Shown here piece after piece: positions 11,375 to 23,529 of a stretch of 64,000 nt of DNA (the stretch's first letter is position 1; the number at the start of each line of letters is the position of its first letter). This stretch comes from Ridgeia piscesae. Lineage: Eukaryota > Annelida > Polychaeta > Sabellida > Siboglinidae. The translations under genes were made by a program, and so were the position numbers. The stretch lies in NCBI GenBank assembly GCA_025642075.2, contig JAODUO010001319.1, forward strand, positions 215,001 through 279,000, given 5' to 3'. Under the pieces are notes generated by a model. That model had not been told where the DNA came from and did not search any database. It was given only the letters and a program-made list of their open reading frames with translations.

Positions 11375-11467
11375 AAACCGCGTCTCTTTGCTCTAAAACA
11401 GGCAGGCTTCAAACGTTCAACCTCCATGCTGCGAACTGCAAATGCGTCATATGTCGCTGCTGGGGCA

Positions 11468-11468
<1 letters not shown>

Positions 11469-11537
<69 letters not shown>
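11469..11537. repeat. (TA)n microsatellite
   Basis: A pure TA run of about 70 bp closes the compound tract about 95 bp after the ACC array. Confidence 0.95.
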
Positions 11538-11539
<2 letters not shown>

Positions 11540-13125
11540 TTTCAGAGCATGCCTACGATTTGTGGGTCATTTTCAGAGCAAATGAGTCGATTGCCGCCCA
11601 CGGAAGATAATCCACACCAGGAAACACTGCAGCCGATGCAAATGAAATAGGATCGGGTGGAGTCGCAAATACACGGTTTTCTACGATGGGCAAACAGTGA
11701 TCTATCGTCACACATCATCAGTTCAGGTATTGTCCGATTTCGCTAGAGCAGCCGTAGGACAAAGAATTGCACCTGAAACGTCCGCGGCTAGTGCTGTATG
11801 TGTAAGTAGACTAATGATAGCAGTACGTGACAATATAAACAACATAAATAAGCTAGTAATACATGCAATATAAGCTAGTAATACATGCCGTATAAGCTAG
11901 TAATACATGCAGTGCCCTTCCTGCTCAACATCCGTCTTATTTAGTTAACTTGCTGCATTTTTCTAATATCCCCGGGAACCTTTTATTTCATAGTTTCCAA
12001 CAACGGTTTGTTCCTAACAGTAAGCTCGATGTGGGCAAACGTACTCTCTCAGTAGCTACGCCAACAAATCTAGAATCAACTCCCTATTACTGTTCAGTCA
12101 TCTGTCACTACAACCATCTTTCGAAAAATTGAAGGGGGGTCATCAAGTAATATTTGTTTGAAATCGCATTCCTACCGTAAACCTTTGGCAATCCAATGCC
12201 CCAGTGACGACTCTTGTCTGTCGTCATTCATGATTACGTGTAGCGATGTTTCATGTTGCTCCACTGAGTGCGAATTCTCGCGGATATAGGCGCAATGAAA
12301 GTTGTATTATTATTATTATATGTCTATATTAATACTGATAGTTCATGTTTATGCCAACACCGATGAAAATAATGCGAACACTTCGTTGTGTTGTAACATC
12401 TTTAATTGTATCTTACGTGTAAAATCATTATCGGAATCGGTAGTGTTTATAGACCCCTAAAATATACATAATACAATGTTCATCAAATTACCTGCAGCGC
12501 AAATTATAAAAACATATTGCACTAAAAGGGCAAGTAAATGCGTAAACGTGTTTTTTAATTAAGAAATAGCAGAACAGTAATTATAAGTAATTATGAATTA
12601 TTGCTGTAGATAAACTAAACAGGGGTCGAGGAGACTGTCATTAAGATCATTTTGGTCCCTCTTGTGGCAGTCGTTAATTAAATCACAATTAAATATAGTT
12701 GGTTATCTTGAACACTTTCAATGGGACCATAATAAACACATGTGCATACTACAGTAACGGTAACATCAATATTAGCATGACATTACTTGTAATAACTGTC
12801 AACAACAGCAACATAATACAATAACGGTAACACCAACATTAGAATGACATTACAGGTAATAAATGTCAACAACAATAACATAATTAGTACATTAAATTAT
12901 CTTAGAATCTAGCAAATGATTACAATCTCATAGTTAGATAACAATACTAAGTAAATGTACAATTTACAGAGGTATCTAACACAAAATATAAATTAGAAAC
13001 AATATATAATTGTAGGGCTTATAAAACTAAGAGTTTTCTTCAGTGAGGTTGTATTTGTTCAGACGTAAATAAAACATAATGAATAATATGTGTACCACAG
13101 ACGTCGTATTAGTATTAATAGTTGT
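11538..13125. other. Gene-free AT-rich stretch with small tandem repeats
   Basis: It holds three 22 bp copies of a TAAGCTAGTAATACATGC unit (11849-11914) and two diverged 68 bp tandem copies (12750-12884). A weak frame at 11950-12132 contains GKRTLSVATPTNLESTP, faintly resembling the GxRAFSVAAPxLWNSLP end of CR1-like LINEs. Nothing else was recognised. Confidence 0.5.
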
Positions 13126-13126
13126 A

Positions 13127-13434
13127 GTAGTGGTGGCAGTGGAAGTGGCAGTGGCAGTGGCAGTGGCAGTGGCAGTGGCAGTGGCAGTGGCAGTGGCAGT
13201 GGCAGTGGCAGTGGCAGTGGCAGTGGCAGTGGCAGTGGCAGTGGCAGTGGCAGTGGCAGTGGCAGTGGCAGTGGCAGTGGCAGTGGCAGTGGCAGTGGCA
13301 GTGGCAGTGGCAGTGGCAGTGGCAGTGGCAGTGGCAGTGGCAGTGGCAGTGGCAGTGGCAGTGGCAGTGGCAGTGGCAGTGGCAGTGGCAGTGGCAGTGG
13401 CAGTGGCAGTGGCAGTGGCAGTGGCAGTGGCAGT
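13127..13434. repeat. (GGCAGT)n hexanucleotide array
   Basis: About 50 copies are nearly perfect, preceded by GTAGTAGTGGTGGCAGTGGAA and followed by GTTC tetramers at 13433-13461. Valine/alanine, serine/glycine and proline/leucine frames result from the repeat and are not genes. The preceding GTACCACAGACGTCGTATTA recurs in reverse complement near 20900-20930, so the array may have grown from the tail of a dispersed element. Confidence 0.95.
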
Positions 13435-13639
13435 TCGTTCGTTCGTTCGTTCGTTCGTTCGTAGTGGTTCGTTAGTAGTATTAACGTAATTATTTGAAGT
13501 AAATCAATACGTAAGTAATTCAATACATAAGATTGTCAAAAGCACACTACATAGACATGAAGATACATGGGATCTCTTCGCACCTCACGAATATGTAAAT
13601 GCGAAAGAATCAGTCTTACTTTCAATGGCCTAGATAATA

Positions 13640-14085
13640 ATTCTTCTTCTTCCAGATACTAGAGGGGCCTTTCAGGACGTTACAAATCCTACGACGCTTA
13701 TGCAGGTTAGGCCACAGCGTATGCTTTCTTAGAAAGTTGTTTAAATGTTCAAATGCTACAAATGTTTTGCATAAGCATTTAAACGTTTTAAGACTCATGA
13801 GGAGAATATTTACCTAAGTGTTGCAGGGGGAAATAACTGGTAAAGAGGTTTTGGCGGTCTGCTATGGCGAAAACGCTAATCGCTTCGATGTCTGGGGTCA
13901 CTTCGTTGGATCTGGGTATTGGTCTATGGTGATGACAACGTTCCCGATATTGATTTTGTGAGAGACAAAGGCGGTTGTTCTTCCTTATCGCTTGAAGGCT
14001 TTCTCATGTATATCTCTTCAGTATATTTTTGACATATCCTGGTGTTCTGTAATTATAATCGTCCCAAGCTGGACTATCGCTAGTT
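13640..14085 (+). repeat. Diverged dispersed repeat, copy 1 (partner at 29510-29960)
   Basis: Ordered matches to 29510-29960 include CTTCTTCCAGATACT, CTAAGTGTTGCAGGG, and GGTCTATGGTGATGACAACG followed by TTGATTTTGTGAG. Identity is moderate with gaps. The family was not identified. Confidence 0.55.
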
Positions 14086-14327
14086 GACTCATGTCTTTCT
14101 GCATGTTTCATGCTGCCGAGGCGGGTCTCATAGTTAACATACTAGAACGGTTTGTTGTGCAGTGTACCGGGTCACGCGATTTTTACATCGTCAAATTGGT
14201 CGTTTGTTGGCACATAGTGGGTATCATTGAACACAGACGGTTCGTCTTTCAGGTGGAAATAAATTTTTTGTGTTGATGTTGGTAGCATAAATTCGAAACC
14301 AACCATCTCAGTTGGTGTATTTGATCG

Positions 14328-15270
14328 TTTTCACTACTGGCTCTCGGAATATTTTACGGATGACAGACACTCCAACGATCACAAGCAATTTGTATTTCAA
14401 AGGGTAATATGAGTCCATGTCGGTTTTGAACGAAGTTGTATTTACTTGTGAGAGCTTTCCTCGAGGCTATGGTGATGTTCGGGATTAGCGTGATGTTTCA
14501 TTTTAAAAATATCAATCAGGTGTGGTGCACTAAATATTGACGATATAGTCTAGTTGGGATTATTACTAACACTAACTAACTAACTAACTAACTAATACTC
14601 ATAATCCTAACCTTAACCGGGACCGTGATATTTGCAATATTTAGTGCACCATACATGTTAGGTATATTTTGAGGTGAAACGTAACATGCCAGTCATTGAA
14701 TTCAGAGCGAACGACCTTTGTAAACAGTTAGGCGTTCAGGGATTTGATTGTTATTCTCCAACTGGTACTTGCCAAGACAAGTCGTGAGTTCACTTCACCG
14801 TTTCAGTCTCTACAATGATTACGCACGTCTTTAGCTCATACGTTTGCGGTTGTCCTGATGTCCGCGACATTGTCGAATGTAAATAGCCTAAGTTATAGCA
14901 AATGATGCTGATGGGCAGGTAATGGTGATGCAGGTGTAGTCCTCCTGAGCCGTCCCTCGAGCAATTTTCAACACTCGAAGGGCCGAGTAGATGATATACG
15001 ATGTTATTGTATTCTCTTCGTAGATAATTTTGTTTTATATTTCGGAGAATAAATATCGGCTCTACATAGTGTTTCCTGCTTTATCGTGCACGAAAAAAAC
15101 GCATATCCGTCATTTCAATGTCCTATTCCTACTGGCTATATGGCAAAGGTGGTTTAATTATTTCAGTACTATGGCCAACGTTTCCTCTTTCGGGATTGGT
15201 CGGAACGATGGTCTTTTCTGGTAGGCTATGTTTTAGGATGTTCTTTTAAATACCATATCCTGAGATAAAA
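14328..15270 (+). repeat. Segmental duplication, copy A (partner 18809-19975)
   Basis: Long shared blocks occur, such as GATGACAGACACTCCAACGA, GAAGTTGTATTTACTTGTGA, TTCACCGTTTCAGTCTCTAC and GTTATTGTATTCTCTTCGTA, in the same order as copy B with small indels. A third, weaker echo of the last block lies near 15700-15760. No coding content was recognised. Confidence 0.75.
14521..14653. mobile_element. MITE-like element, 130 bp, with TGGTGCACTAAATATTG inverted termini
   Basis: The left end TGGTGCACTAAATATTG is mirrored by CAATATTTAGTGCACCA at the right end. The interior contains CTAAC tetramer/pentamer slips and CCTAACCTTAACC. A second copy with the same outer flanks lies at 19011-19151, so insertion preceded the segmental duplication. 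No target duplication is clear. Confidence 0.65.
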
Positions 15271-16685
15271 TGTTATTTACCCCATGGCTGCACAGAGCGG
15301 TGCACATTCTTAGAATACTTGAAATTACGCATAGAACATTGGCTCTGTTCTTTTGTGTTTTCCTGCGCGAAAGATCCTATGTTTTTCAATTTCAGCTGAG
15401 ATATCGTCCAGATTCTTACTCGACGGTAACGTCAAATGTTTGCAGTTTTATGTCTTATGCATATAATGCGTACCCTTACATTACTTTATTGGACTGGCTG
15501 CAGATTTCTGTTACACTTGCTTGATACTTCTGGCGCGGTTCTGTTGTGCTTTTTACATTACATTATCGGAATAGCTGAGCCTAAGGACGTCAGTTGGCTT
15601 TAATACTTCTAGCACGGTTTTGTTATCTTTCGTCTTTTCTTAGATCATTTACAGAAAGTATTCCAGAAATATTTTATTTGTTAAACGAAGAAGCCTACTT
15701 GTCGGAACGATTAGATTTCATCGTAAGCTAATTTCAGGATGTTCATTTATGTGTGCCATACAATACACCGACGACATCGATGTCAACACATTCGTTTTCT
15801 TGGTTTGCTGGTAACTACTCTGACCTATGTTGCGTTTTATCGGAGGGAATTTTTAGAACTTTCTTTCCGCAAATGGTAGGGATGACAACATGCTAAATAT
15901 GCAGATAATTATCAACAAAGTCTTTCTTGCAGACGCTAGTTTCCACCTGTCAGTAACAGCCATATATGCGTTTATGGATTACAAAAGACACAAACCATAA
16001 AATATTTATATACAATGCTGATGTGATGCAGCTATGCAACACAATGCTGGTGTGGTGCAACTATGCAACATAATTATATTAACGATAGCAAGGTAATTAA
16101 AGAAATGTAATTCTGTGGGTAATTGCCAATTTAGTATTCGTTTTTGTAGGCAAACTTCTGAACGATGCTTGCTTTTACTTGCAGGACATTTACAGATCTC
16201 TCATTAGGAACGCAGTATGGATGTCAACATGAGTGCCACGAACTATACTGACAATGCACATCATCGAGGTAGAACGTCAATGTTGCAAAGTCAGTATGTG
16301 AGCGTCAGAACAAACCGTTCTGAAATGTTGTATGTGTAAACCTTTTTCAGAACTTTCTCTTGTAGCACATTTTCATGCGGAAGTAAATGTAAAATTGACC
16401 ATGTTATCTGCTGTCAAAACAGAGAATATGACATAATTCTGATTTGAGATAGCGTTTATTTGTTTATTAGATGCAGCAATTACAGAGATTTTAATCTACA
16501 CCAAATTCGTCATTCTGTTATAATACAAAAATCGTTTCAGTATAAAAATCGTTTCAGTAACAATTCATATGGGGAAATTTGGCTACAATCATACTGAGAT
16601 ATTCGTGATTTATACTTTTCAGTGAAGTATTTGACATATTCTTTGTTGATGACATAGCAATCGCATAAACCAATCACTGAAAATG
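15271..16685. other. No gene recognised
   Basis: Short frames only. One small tandem duplication of an AATGCTGRTGTGRTGCARCTATGCAACA unit (broken form of about 30 bp) is seen near 16013-16072. Confidence 0.4.
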
Positions 16686-16687
16686 TT

Positions 16688-17260
16688 TTGCTTCTTCTTC
16701 TACTTCTTCGTCTTGTTCTTCTTCTACTTCTTCGTCTTGTTCTTCTTCTACTTCTTCGTCTTGTTCTTCTTCTATTGATTCCCCTCTTATTCCCTCTCCT
16801 TTCGCAGCTTCTTGTTCTTCCATTTTATGTTTCCGGTCGTTCTCCTCCATCAACCACTGCTTCCCTCTGTCTTCAAATGGTCTTTCATTTCCGTCTTTCT
16901 GTCTTTCTGTCTTTCTTCCTATCTTTCTGTTTCTCTTTCTTGTTCAATGTTCTCCCTCCTTCACTCTCTACCGCTCGCTCGCTCGCTCTCTCTTTTCTCT
17001 TTTCTCCGTCATCCCCATCTTCGGCTAGCCATTCCTATTCCTCTTTCTCTTGTTTCCGTCTCTTGGCTTTTCTTCCTATTTTCGTTCTTTCTCTCCTTTT
17101 CCCTCCATTCTTCTTCTCCTTCCCAATCTTCACAATCCTCCTCTTGTTCGTGCTCTCTTTCTACATCTGTTAGTCCCACCTTTCCTCTACTTCTTCCTTT
17201 GTTTTTTTATTACTGTCAACTATTCTCTCGTTCTAGTTCTTATTATTCTCTCTATTTCCT

Positions 17261-17356
<96 letters not shown>

Positions 17357-17397
17357 GCTCCCCACCCCTCTCTCTCCCTCTCTCTCTCTCGCTCCCC

Positions 17398-17430
<33 letters not shown>
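16688..17430. repeat. Polypyrimidine tract with (CTTCTTCTA)n and (CT)n microsatellites
   Basis: CTTCTTCTACTTCTTCGTC repeats at 16690-16775 lead into several hundred bases that are overwhelmingly C and T on the plus strand, ending in (CT)n runs at about 17263-17315, 17330-17356 and 17405-17430. Leucine/serine frames reflect the composition. Long mirror-like polypyrimidine runs can adopt triplex structure; that is inference. Confidence 0.85.
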
Positions 17431-17431
<1 letters not shown>

Positions 17432-18808
17432 CCTATCATTGTTCTACATGTTCAGTCAATTTGGTCTTATTACGAGTGTCCCATCATACATCAGTTTTGT
17501 TGTCTCCTTTTCGCTAAATGTATATTTTGCTAACGTTATGTCTTAAGTTGTATTGCATAGTTCCTTTTCCATCTCCTTCACCCTGTCTTTCTTACTGCTA
17601 CCTTCGTTGTCTCATTCTAGTTTTGTTGGTCCTATTCTTCATCCTATCCTTCTCTCATTCGTTTTTTCTGTCATTCCATCCATTGATGTAGCTCTCTTCC
17701 CTCTGTTTGTCTAGCTCTCTTCCACTCGTCGCTGTCTTCCTAACGTCTCAAGTATAAATCACTTTTATAAGTATCTACTTGTAAATTCCCAACCATCGTC
17801 GTCTTCACGTTCACCATTGCTTTCATCCTCACTTTTACCAAAGCTCAATCTATTAGCTGCATTGAAATGCTCTTTGAACATACCGTGGAACTCATTTTGG
17901 ACAGTGCCGTTTTAAATTCAACAATCAATGATATAAGGTCAGCCATTTCCAGCAGCACTATAAGTCAGGTAGGTCGTAAGTCAGTGGAGCATGACCCATG
18001 TAAGCGTACGGGTCTACCGCACTATTTCGTTCAATCCTTGTAGGAGGAACATCCGGGTTGGCTTAAAACAAAACTTGTCGTAAAATGTTTTTTAGAGCGC
18101 CACTTTAACCCAACAACATGAACATGTTCGGTCAAACTACGAATAGACAGGCTTTGACAGCGGTTCGCTGTTTCTTGTCCGTTATGACAGCAGATAACAT
18201 AGCATTTGAACGTCGGCGCCAACACATTAATTATGTTTTGTTTACTTATAGGTCATTTAGCAATTAGCATTTTTGCAGAGCGGTTGCTATATGTATGTGC
18301 CACGGTACAAGAAGTGATCTACGGAAAGAAAATGTCGTCGGTTATTCTTAAGCTTAATTTTCTCATAGAACGAGTCATCACTTAAAAAACAGTTGGCCGT
18401 GGGAACGAACCGTACTGAACTGAACGACGTTTGTTGTTCTCGCAGGTCTATTAATGCGTGACACTGTTATTAGCACCTGTTCCTCACAATAGGAGTGCTT
18501 ATTCTGAAACATATTGTTTGTATTTCTGGCAAGCTTAAATTTCTTGGATCTTCATCGGGACCAGCCATTCTGAAAGATAAGCGTATGTCATTCTGTGTCA
18601 GCACGTGCATCATTTGGTGTTCATATGCCGTACACAATAGTTGTTTTTCTTTCGAATGTAGGTTAATAGCTCCCATAGGATGCTATTATTGATAGCAGGT
18701 CATTTCCCAAATTTTCTCTCGAAGCACAGTGTAGATCACAACAAGAAGGCGGAAGTAGGTTTGCAAATTTATAGCTGCGATTCATACATAGTGATCATCA
18801 AGGAGAAC
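17431..18808. other. No gene recognised
   Basis: The pyrimidine bias fades to about 17750. Remaining short frames have no recognisable features. Confidence 0.4.
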
Positions 18809-19975
18809 ATTTTCACAACTGGCTCTCGAAATATTTAACGGATGACAGACACTCCAACGATCACAAACAATTAGTATTTCAGATGGTAATATGAGTCCAT
18901 GTCGGATCCAACCGTTTTGAACGAAGTTGTATTTACTTGTGAGAGCTTTCCTCGAGGTTATGATGATATTCAAGATTAGCGTGATGTTTCATCTTTAAAA
19001 TATCAATCAGGTGTGGTGCACTAAATAGTGGCGATATGGTCTGGTTGGGATTATTACTAACACTAACCCTACTAACCATAACTTACTAACCATACTTATA
19101 ATCCTAACCTTAACCGGGACCGTGATATATGCAAGTATTTAGTGCACCATACATGTTAGCTATATTTTGAGGTGAAACATAATATACCAGTCATTGACAT
19201 CAGTGCGAAGTGAACTCTGCTTGACGACCGTTGGAAGACTGTTATGCGTTTAGGGATTTCATTTGTTTTCTCCAACTTGTATTTGCGAAGATCGTGAGCT
19301 CACTTCACCGTTTCAGTCTCTACAATGATTACGTATGTCTTTAGCGACATTGTCGCATATAAATAGCCTAAGTTATAGCAAATGACGCCATTATGCTAAT
19401 GGGCAGGCAAAGTTTATGTAGTTGTAGTCCTCCTTAGCCCTCTCTCGTGAGCAGTTTTCAGGACTCGAAGTGCGGATTAGATGAGAGAAACCTTTCTAAA
19501 CGACGTTCTTCTTCCCATAATGGCACACAGTGGTGCATATTGCTAGTGTTCCTGCCATGGCAGAAAGCATGTTATTGTATTCTCTTCGTAGATAATTTTA
19601 TTTCATATTTCGTAGAATGAATATCGGTTATAATGTGTCGATCGTGCTTTTCAGATGGAATTCTAAGATTGATCCATCCTGTTGTGGATTTTATTTCACA
19701 TTCTTTCTCGTCGCAAGTCTTATTCCTACTGGCTGTGGCAAACAAAGGTTGTTTAATTATTTCAGTACAATGGCCAACTATTTCTCTTTCGTGATTCGGC
19801 AATTTTCAGAAAGTGTTGTTGAAATAGCACGCACGTGATCAAACGTTATGTTTTTCTTGCAGTCGAAAATGTGTTGTCGTGTTAGTTGGTAAATGTACGG
19901 TCGGAACGATAGTTTTTCTGGTACGCAGTATTTGAGGATGTTCTTTTAAAGGCCATATCCTGAGATAAAATGTTA
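18809..19975 (+). repeat. Segmental duplication, copy B
   Basis: This is the partner of 14328-15270 and is about 200 bp longer through insertions, notably around 19480-19565 and 19800-19890. It includes the second MITE copy (19011-19151). Its far end adjoins an RTE-like relic, so part of the duplicated block may be an uncharacterised part of a retroelement. Confidence 0.75.
19011..19151. mobile_element. Second copy of the TGGTGCACTAAATA MITE-like element
   Basis: The terminal inverted repeat TGGTGCACTAAATA is still visible at both ends, and the outside flanks (AATCAGGTG, TACATGTTAG) match the copy at 14521, showing duplication by descent and not by independent insertion. Confidence 0.6.
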
Positions 19976-20455
19976 CTGGTGTGAAAAAGCTTTCTCCCAC
20001 TGGTGTACTTCTTTATCGTCGCCCATATTGCGGCATCATTGAAATAAATGAAGACATGGAACAACACATGTTGACCTAGCAGGTATTTCTCACAGAAAAC
20101 ATGAATATTTCATGTTTGTTCCGCTGAGGATCTACCATTGCGAGCGTCTTCCTGTTCTTCGGCGATGATCTCTTCTGATTATGGTTTCAATCTGTTCATT
20201 ACGACTTTCAATATCTCTTTGCTCGCATTGCTTATGGGGCCGATGGTCCAGTAGTTTTGACAATGACGTAAGTTACCTTTCTTGTGGAGTGTAATTACCA
20301 ACGGATATGTCTACTTTGCTGACCACTTTTCAATATGCCAATTTTTGTTGTAGATGTTGGTGAGGATATGCTAATCACCGTTTCTTTTCCATTCATTATC
20401 GGTTCTGCTGGGATGTTGTCAATCCTGCAGCTTTTCCCGTCTTCAAAGATCTTAT
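19882..20455 (-). pseudogene. RTE-like LINE reverse transcriptase relic
   Basis: Reading the minus strand from 20455, frames in turn show RIDNIPAEPIMNGKET, then KVTYVIVKTTGPSAP (compare the usual GNL..C.NYRTISLI block), then KIIAEEQEDARNGRSSAEQT, and finally LFHVFIYFNDAAIWATIKKY. These correspond, in order, to the fingers/palm of a common invertebrate endonuclease-RT: PDNIPAE, NYRTISL, AEEQAGFRxGRSTxEQ and FIDFKKAFD...LW. Stops and frameshifts separate every block, so this is an old dead copy. The catalytic YADD/FADD region beyond 19882 is not recognisable. Confidence 0.7.
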
Positions 20456-20459
20456 ATTT

Positions 20460-23400
20460 ATTTATTCATTAAAACTGTCGTTTTTGTCTGTTTAAAATGG
20501 ACGATTTTGTTTATCATGCGTTTAAAAAATTGATTATGGGTTACAGTTTTTGATGATGTCGTATTTTTTGTCTTCTTTTTCTCAAATTGTTCTTGAGTGA
20601 CTCAGTGGATGGCATCACGTGTACAACGCAATACACTGGTATATTTAAAAACAGGTTTTTACCTGAAGATGGGTATAAATATGCAGGTCTGATTTGAGAG
20701 TACAATGAAGAAAGATTGACAACAAATTGATCTTTTTGCAGTGTGTCTTCAAGCGCCCACGCACTGATTATAATATTACGTGTAATCAAACGTTTATTTT
20801 CCAGGTGGAAGTATGTTTCTGTGTCAGTAATGGAAGTCCTATGTGAACGACGAAGTTTATCTGTCTTGAAATTAACGCTACCTAGGGTAATAATGATAAT
20901 AATACGACGTTTGTGGTACACACATTATTTCAATAGTATAGCTCATCCACTATATAGTTTTCTAGTGATGGTACACATACGATGTCACGTTACGCTACTT
21001 AGAGGGCACATTTAATATGGCATGAAATTGCACTTTCACGAATACCCCTAAATCCCTACAAGAACTGGCAATATTCATACATAAATTAATAATAAATATT
21101 AAAACGTAGTAAATTATAAATTAAATGTCACAATCACTTAGCTATTTATTTAGTGTGAAATTGCATATATCAAGATCTTGGACCATATTATAAACGAAAC
21201 TATTACATATCTGTGTGTGTCTGTCGTATGCATTAACATTTCCAGGAAATATCAACACTACAGCCACTCTAAATCACACGTCCTCATTCCAGCCGGAACA
21301 TTGATTATGAAGACATTATACACATACATTCGCCATTGTGACGTTCACGATCATAATTATCTACTTTAAACAAATGTTTTGTCATAGTAGTAATAATACC
21401 AAGTATTTAATATACGTTTATATTATTATATATTATAATTATGGTCATGTTCAAATAGGACGCCAGGAAACAAATTGGATAGTTCTGTGGGTACAACTTA
21501 TAAAACAAAAATACAGAATGGTATTTGTTCATCTACTTCATAACTAATATTGTCAAACGTAATTATTTATACCACATGGATTTGCGTGTATTATCTTAAC
21601 TTTTAAATGGGCACTGCATTTACAATAGCACTTTAGATCTGATTTAGGTTTTAGGTTGGATCACTTGTCTGTAATATCCTAAGCCTTAATCGTGGTAATA
21701 GCGTCACGTTAACTATCAATACATTCCTATCATTCCGTGTACAGTTCATTGTCAAAACTACTGACGCACTAAAAATGACGCCCCTACATATGCATACGCG
21801 TGCGCAGACCAAAATGGCACAATGGAAGCTTTAAATTACTAACGAGGCACATTTACTAATGAAGAGTAACAGAAAGTAACGCTGCCACCTAAAGAAACCC
21901 TTAAAACTCTATATCATGCAAATATGTTGGCATGTATTTTGTAAGTTAATGTTACATTACATATGTGTGTTAATTAGCATGTGTCTTATAAGATGTATGT
22001 TACCCAATGAATTTTTTTTCAATATGTATATAATACATAAGCTGCCATAGCTTTTCATGTTAAACCGTCCTTATACAATAACTCATATTATGTATAATTA
22101 TTTGTGAAGTTTCACTAACTTTTAGCTGTCTCCGTTAAAAGGGAGTAGCTATAATTTTGAAATGTCTTAATCAAATTAAATGTTCTTTTTCAGCAGTCTT
22201 CAAGTAACAATTTCCGGAAGATGATGATACATGGTGTCGCCATCAGTTCGACCCCGCCAGATGGCAGCAATGCCAGCACTTAGTCCTTAGCCATTGAACT
22301 CATTAATCAATTGTGCTGGTAAAACCAATTCAGATAAAATATGAATAAATGTCCTTTTTATAAGTAGTTTTCCTATTATAAAAATCTCGTAACTTTATCA
22401 AATTGTTCATTGAATAAAATAAAAACAATTAAGTATCGTATCACATTTTACTCCAGCATCTATAATTGTATACACAGTTGAGGGAGTCGAGATGTGCTGC
22501 CACCTGGCGAGTATGCAAGCACTAAGTACGTAAGTTCAAATACAGGTATAACTAGGACGGTACGTGCCTGCGTGCCTGCGTGCGTTGCTGCACGGATGAG
22601 TGCATGCGTGTTTTTCTGCATGGGTTAGTGGGTGGATACACATCATGAATGTGAGTGATGTGTTTATGTTTGATGTGTGGTGATTTGCATGTTGTGCAAA
22701 TGATTAGAGTGGGATTGTGCATTTGGTTTTATAAGTGGATGCGCTCTTGTTTGAAATCATTGCATTATACAATATGACACATTTAACATGCATACCAATG
22801 TGTCTTATTTTATTAATATGCGTTCGACACTTACTCTAAGCTATTTCCTTTCGAAATTAGTGTCCTGCTCTGCCCTGCTTTGCCCTGCCATACGACCTTT
22901 GTGCCACTAATTGTCAAACGCTGTATTGTTAGTTGGTTAGACGGCGGGTGCGGTATTACGTAACAAGGGCAGGGCACAACTCCGGAGCCGCACGTATTGC
23001 GTAATTTCTTTGTCTTCTGCATTGCAGGATGCTGCCACTTGTCAAGTTAGGGTGTACTGTCAGTACGTAGACGCACATCTGGCGTACGTACGTCTATATA
23101 TGTGTAATTTTAGAATGTGTTTAACTTTGAATGGTTTAACTTTGAATGGGGAGTATTTCACCTTATTTCTCAGTTCTACTTATTGTGAACATTCCATCCT
23201 GATTCGCGTTGTGTAACATATATGTTATGACTGAGATATCTCCCTTACGGTGGACTATTCCATTGCAGGAGGAGTGGTGGTCACTTGGCGCGGCCACATT
23301 GGTTCTAGTAGTCGCGCGTCCTGGAGAAAATAGTATGGGCCATGCAGTTGCAGACGATCTGTGTCAAGCCTGAGAGTGTGGTAACACTAACGATTTGAAA
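20460..23400. other. AT-rich stretch, no gene recognised
   Basis: A 126-codon minus frame (20541-20921) has no recognisable motifs and overlaps a possible dispersed-repeat tail (TAATACGACGTTTGTGGTAC, 20900-20919, shared with 13090-13110 in reverse complement). A CpG-richer patch at 22200-22300 and GCCCTGC repeats near 22865-22890 with a complementary GGCAGGGC near 22970 are noted. Nothing coding is supported. Confidence 0.4.
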
Positions 23401-23526
23401 CACCGGACGTTTACCAATCACGGACCTTTACCAATCATGGACGTTTACCAACCACGGACGTTTACCAAACACGGACGTTCACCAGTCACGGATGTTTACT
23501 AAACACGGACGGTTATCAATCACGGA
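23401..23526. repeat. 17 bp minisatellite, about 7.4 copies
   Basis: The unit is close to CACGGACGTTTACCAAT, each copy carrying one to three changes. It is short and sharply bounded. Confidence 0.9.
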
Positions 23527-23529
23527 GTT

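Noticed and set aside
13059..13523. Val-Ala, Ser-Gly and Pro-Leu repeat proteins
   Set aside because: (GGCAGT)n is open in all frames; no flanking coding features or splice sites.
14570..14625. CTAAC/CCTAACC runs as interstitial telomere
   Set aside because: Short, irregular, and inside a MITE-like element present in two copies; not a TTAGGG array.
16688..17546. Leu/Ser-rich ORFs that look like membrane proteins
   Set aside because: The hydrophobic composition follows from the pyrimidine-only strand; no consistent start, signal or domain.
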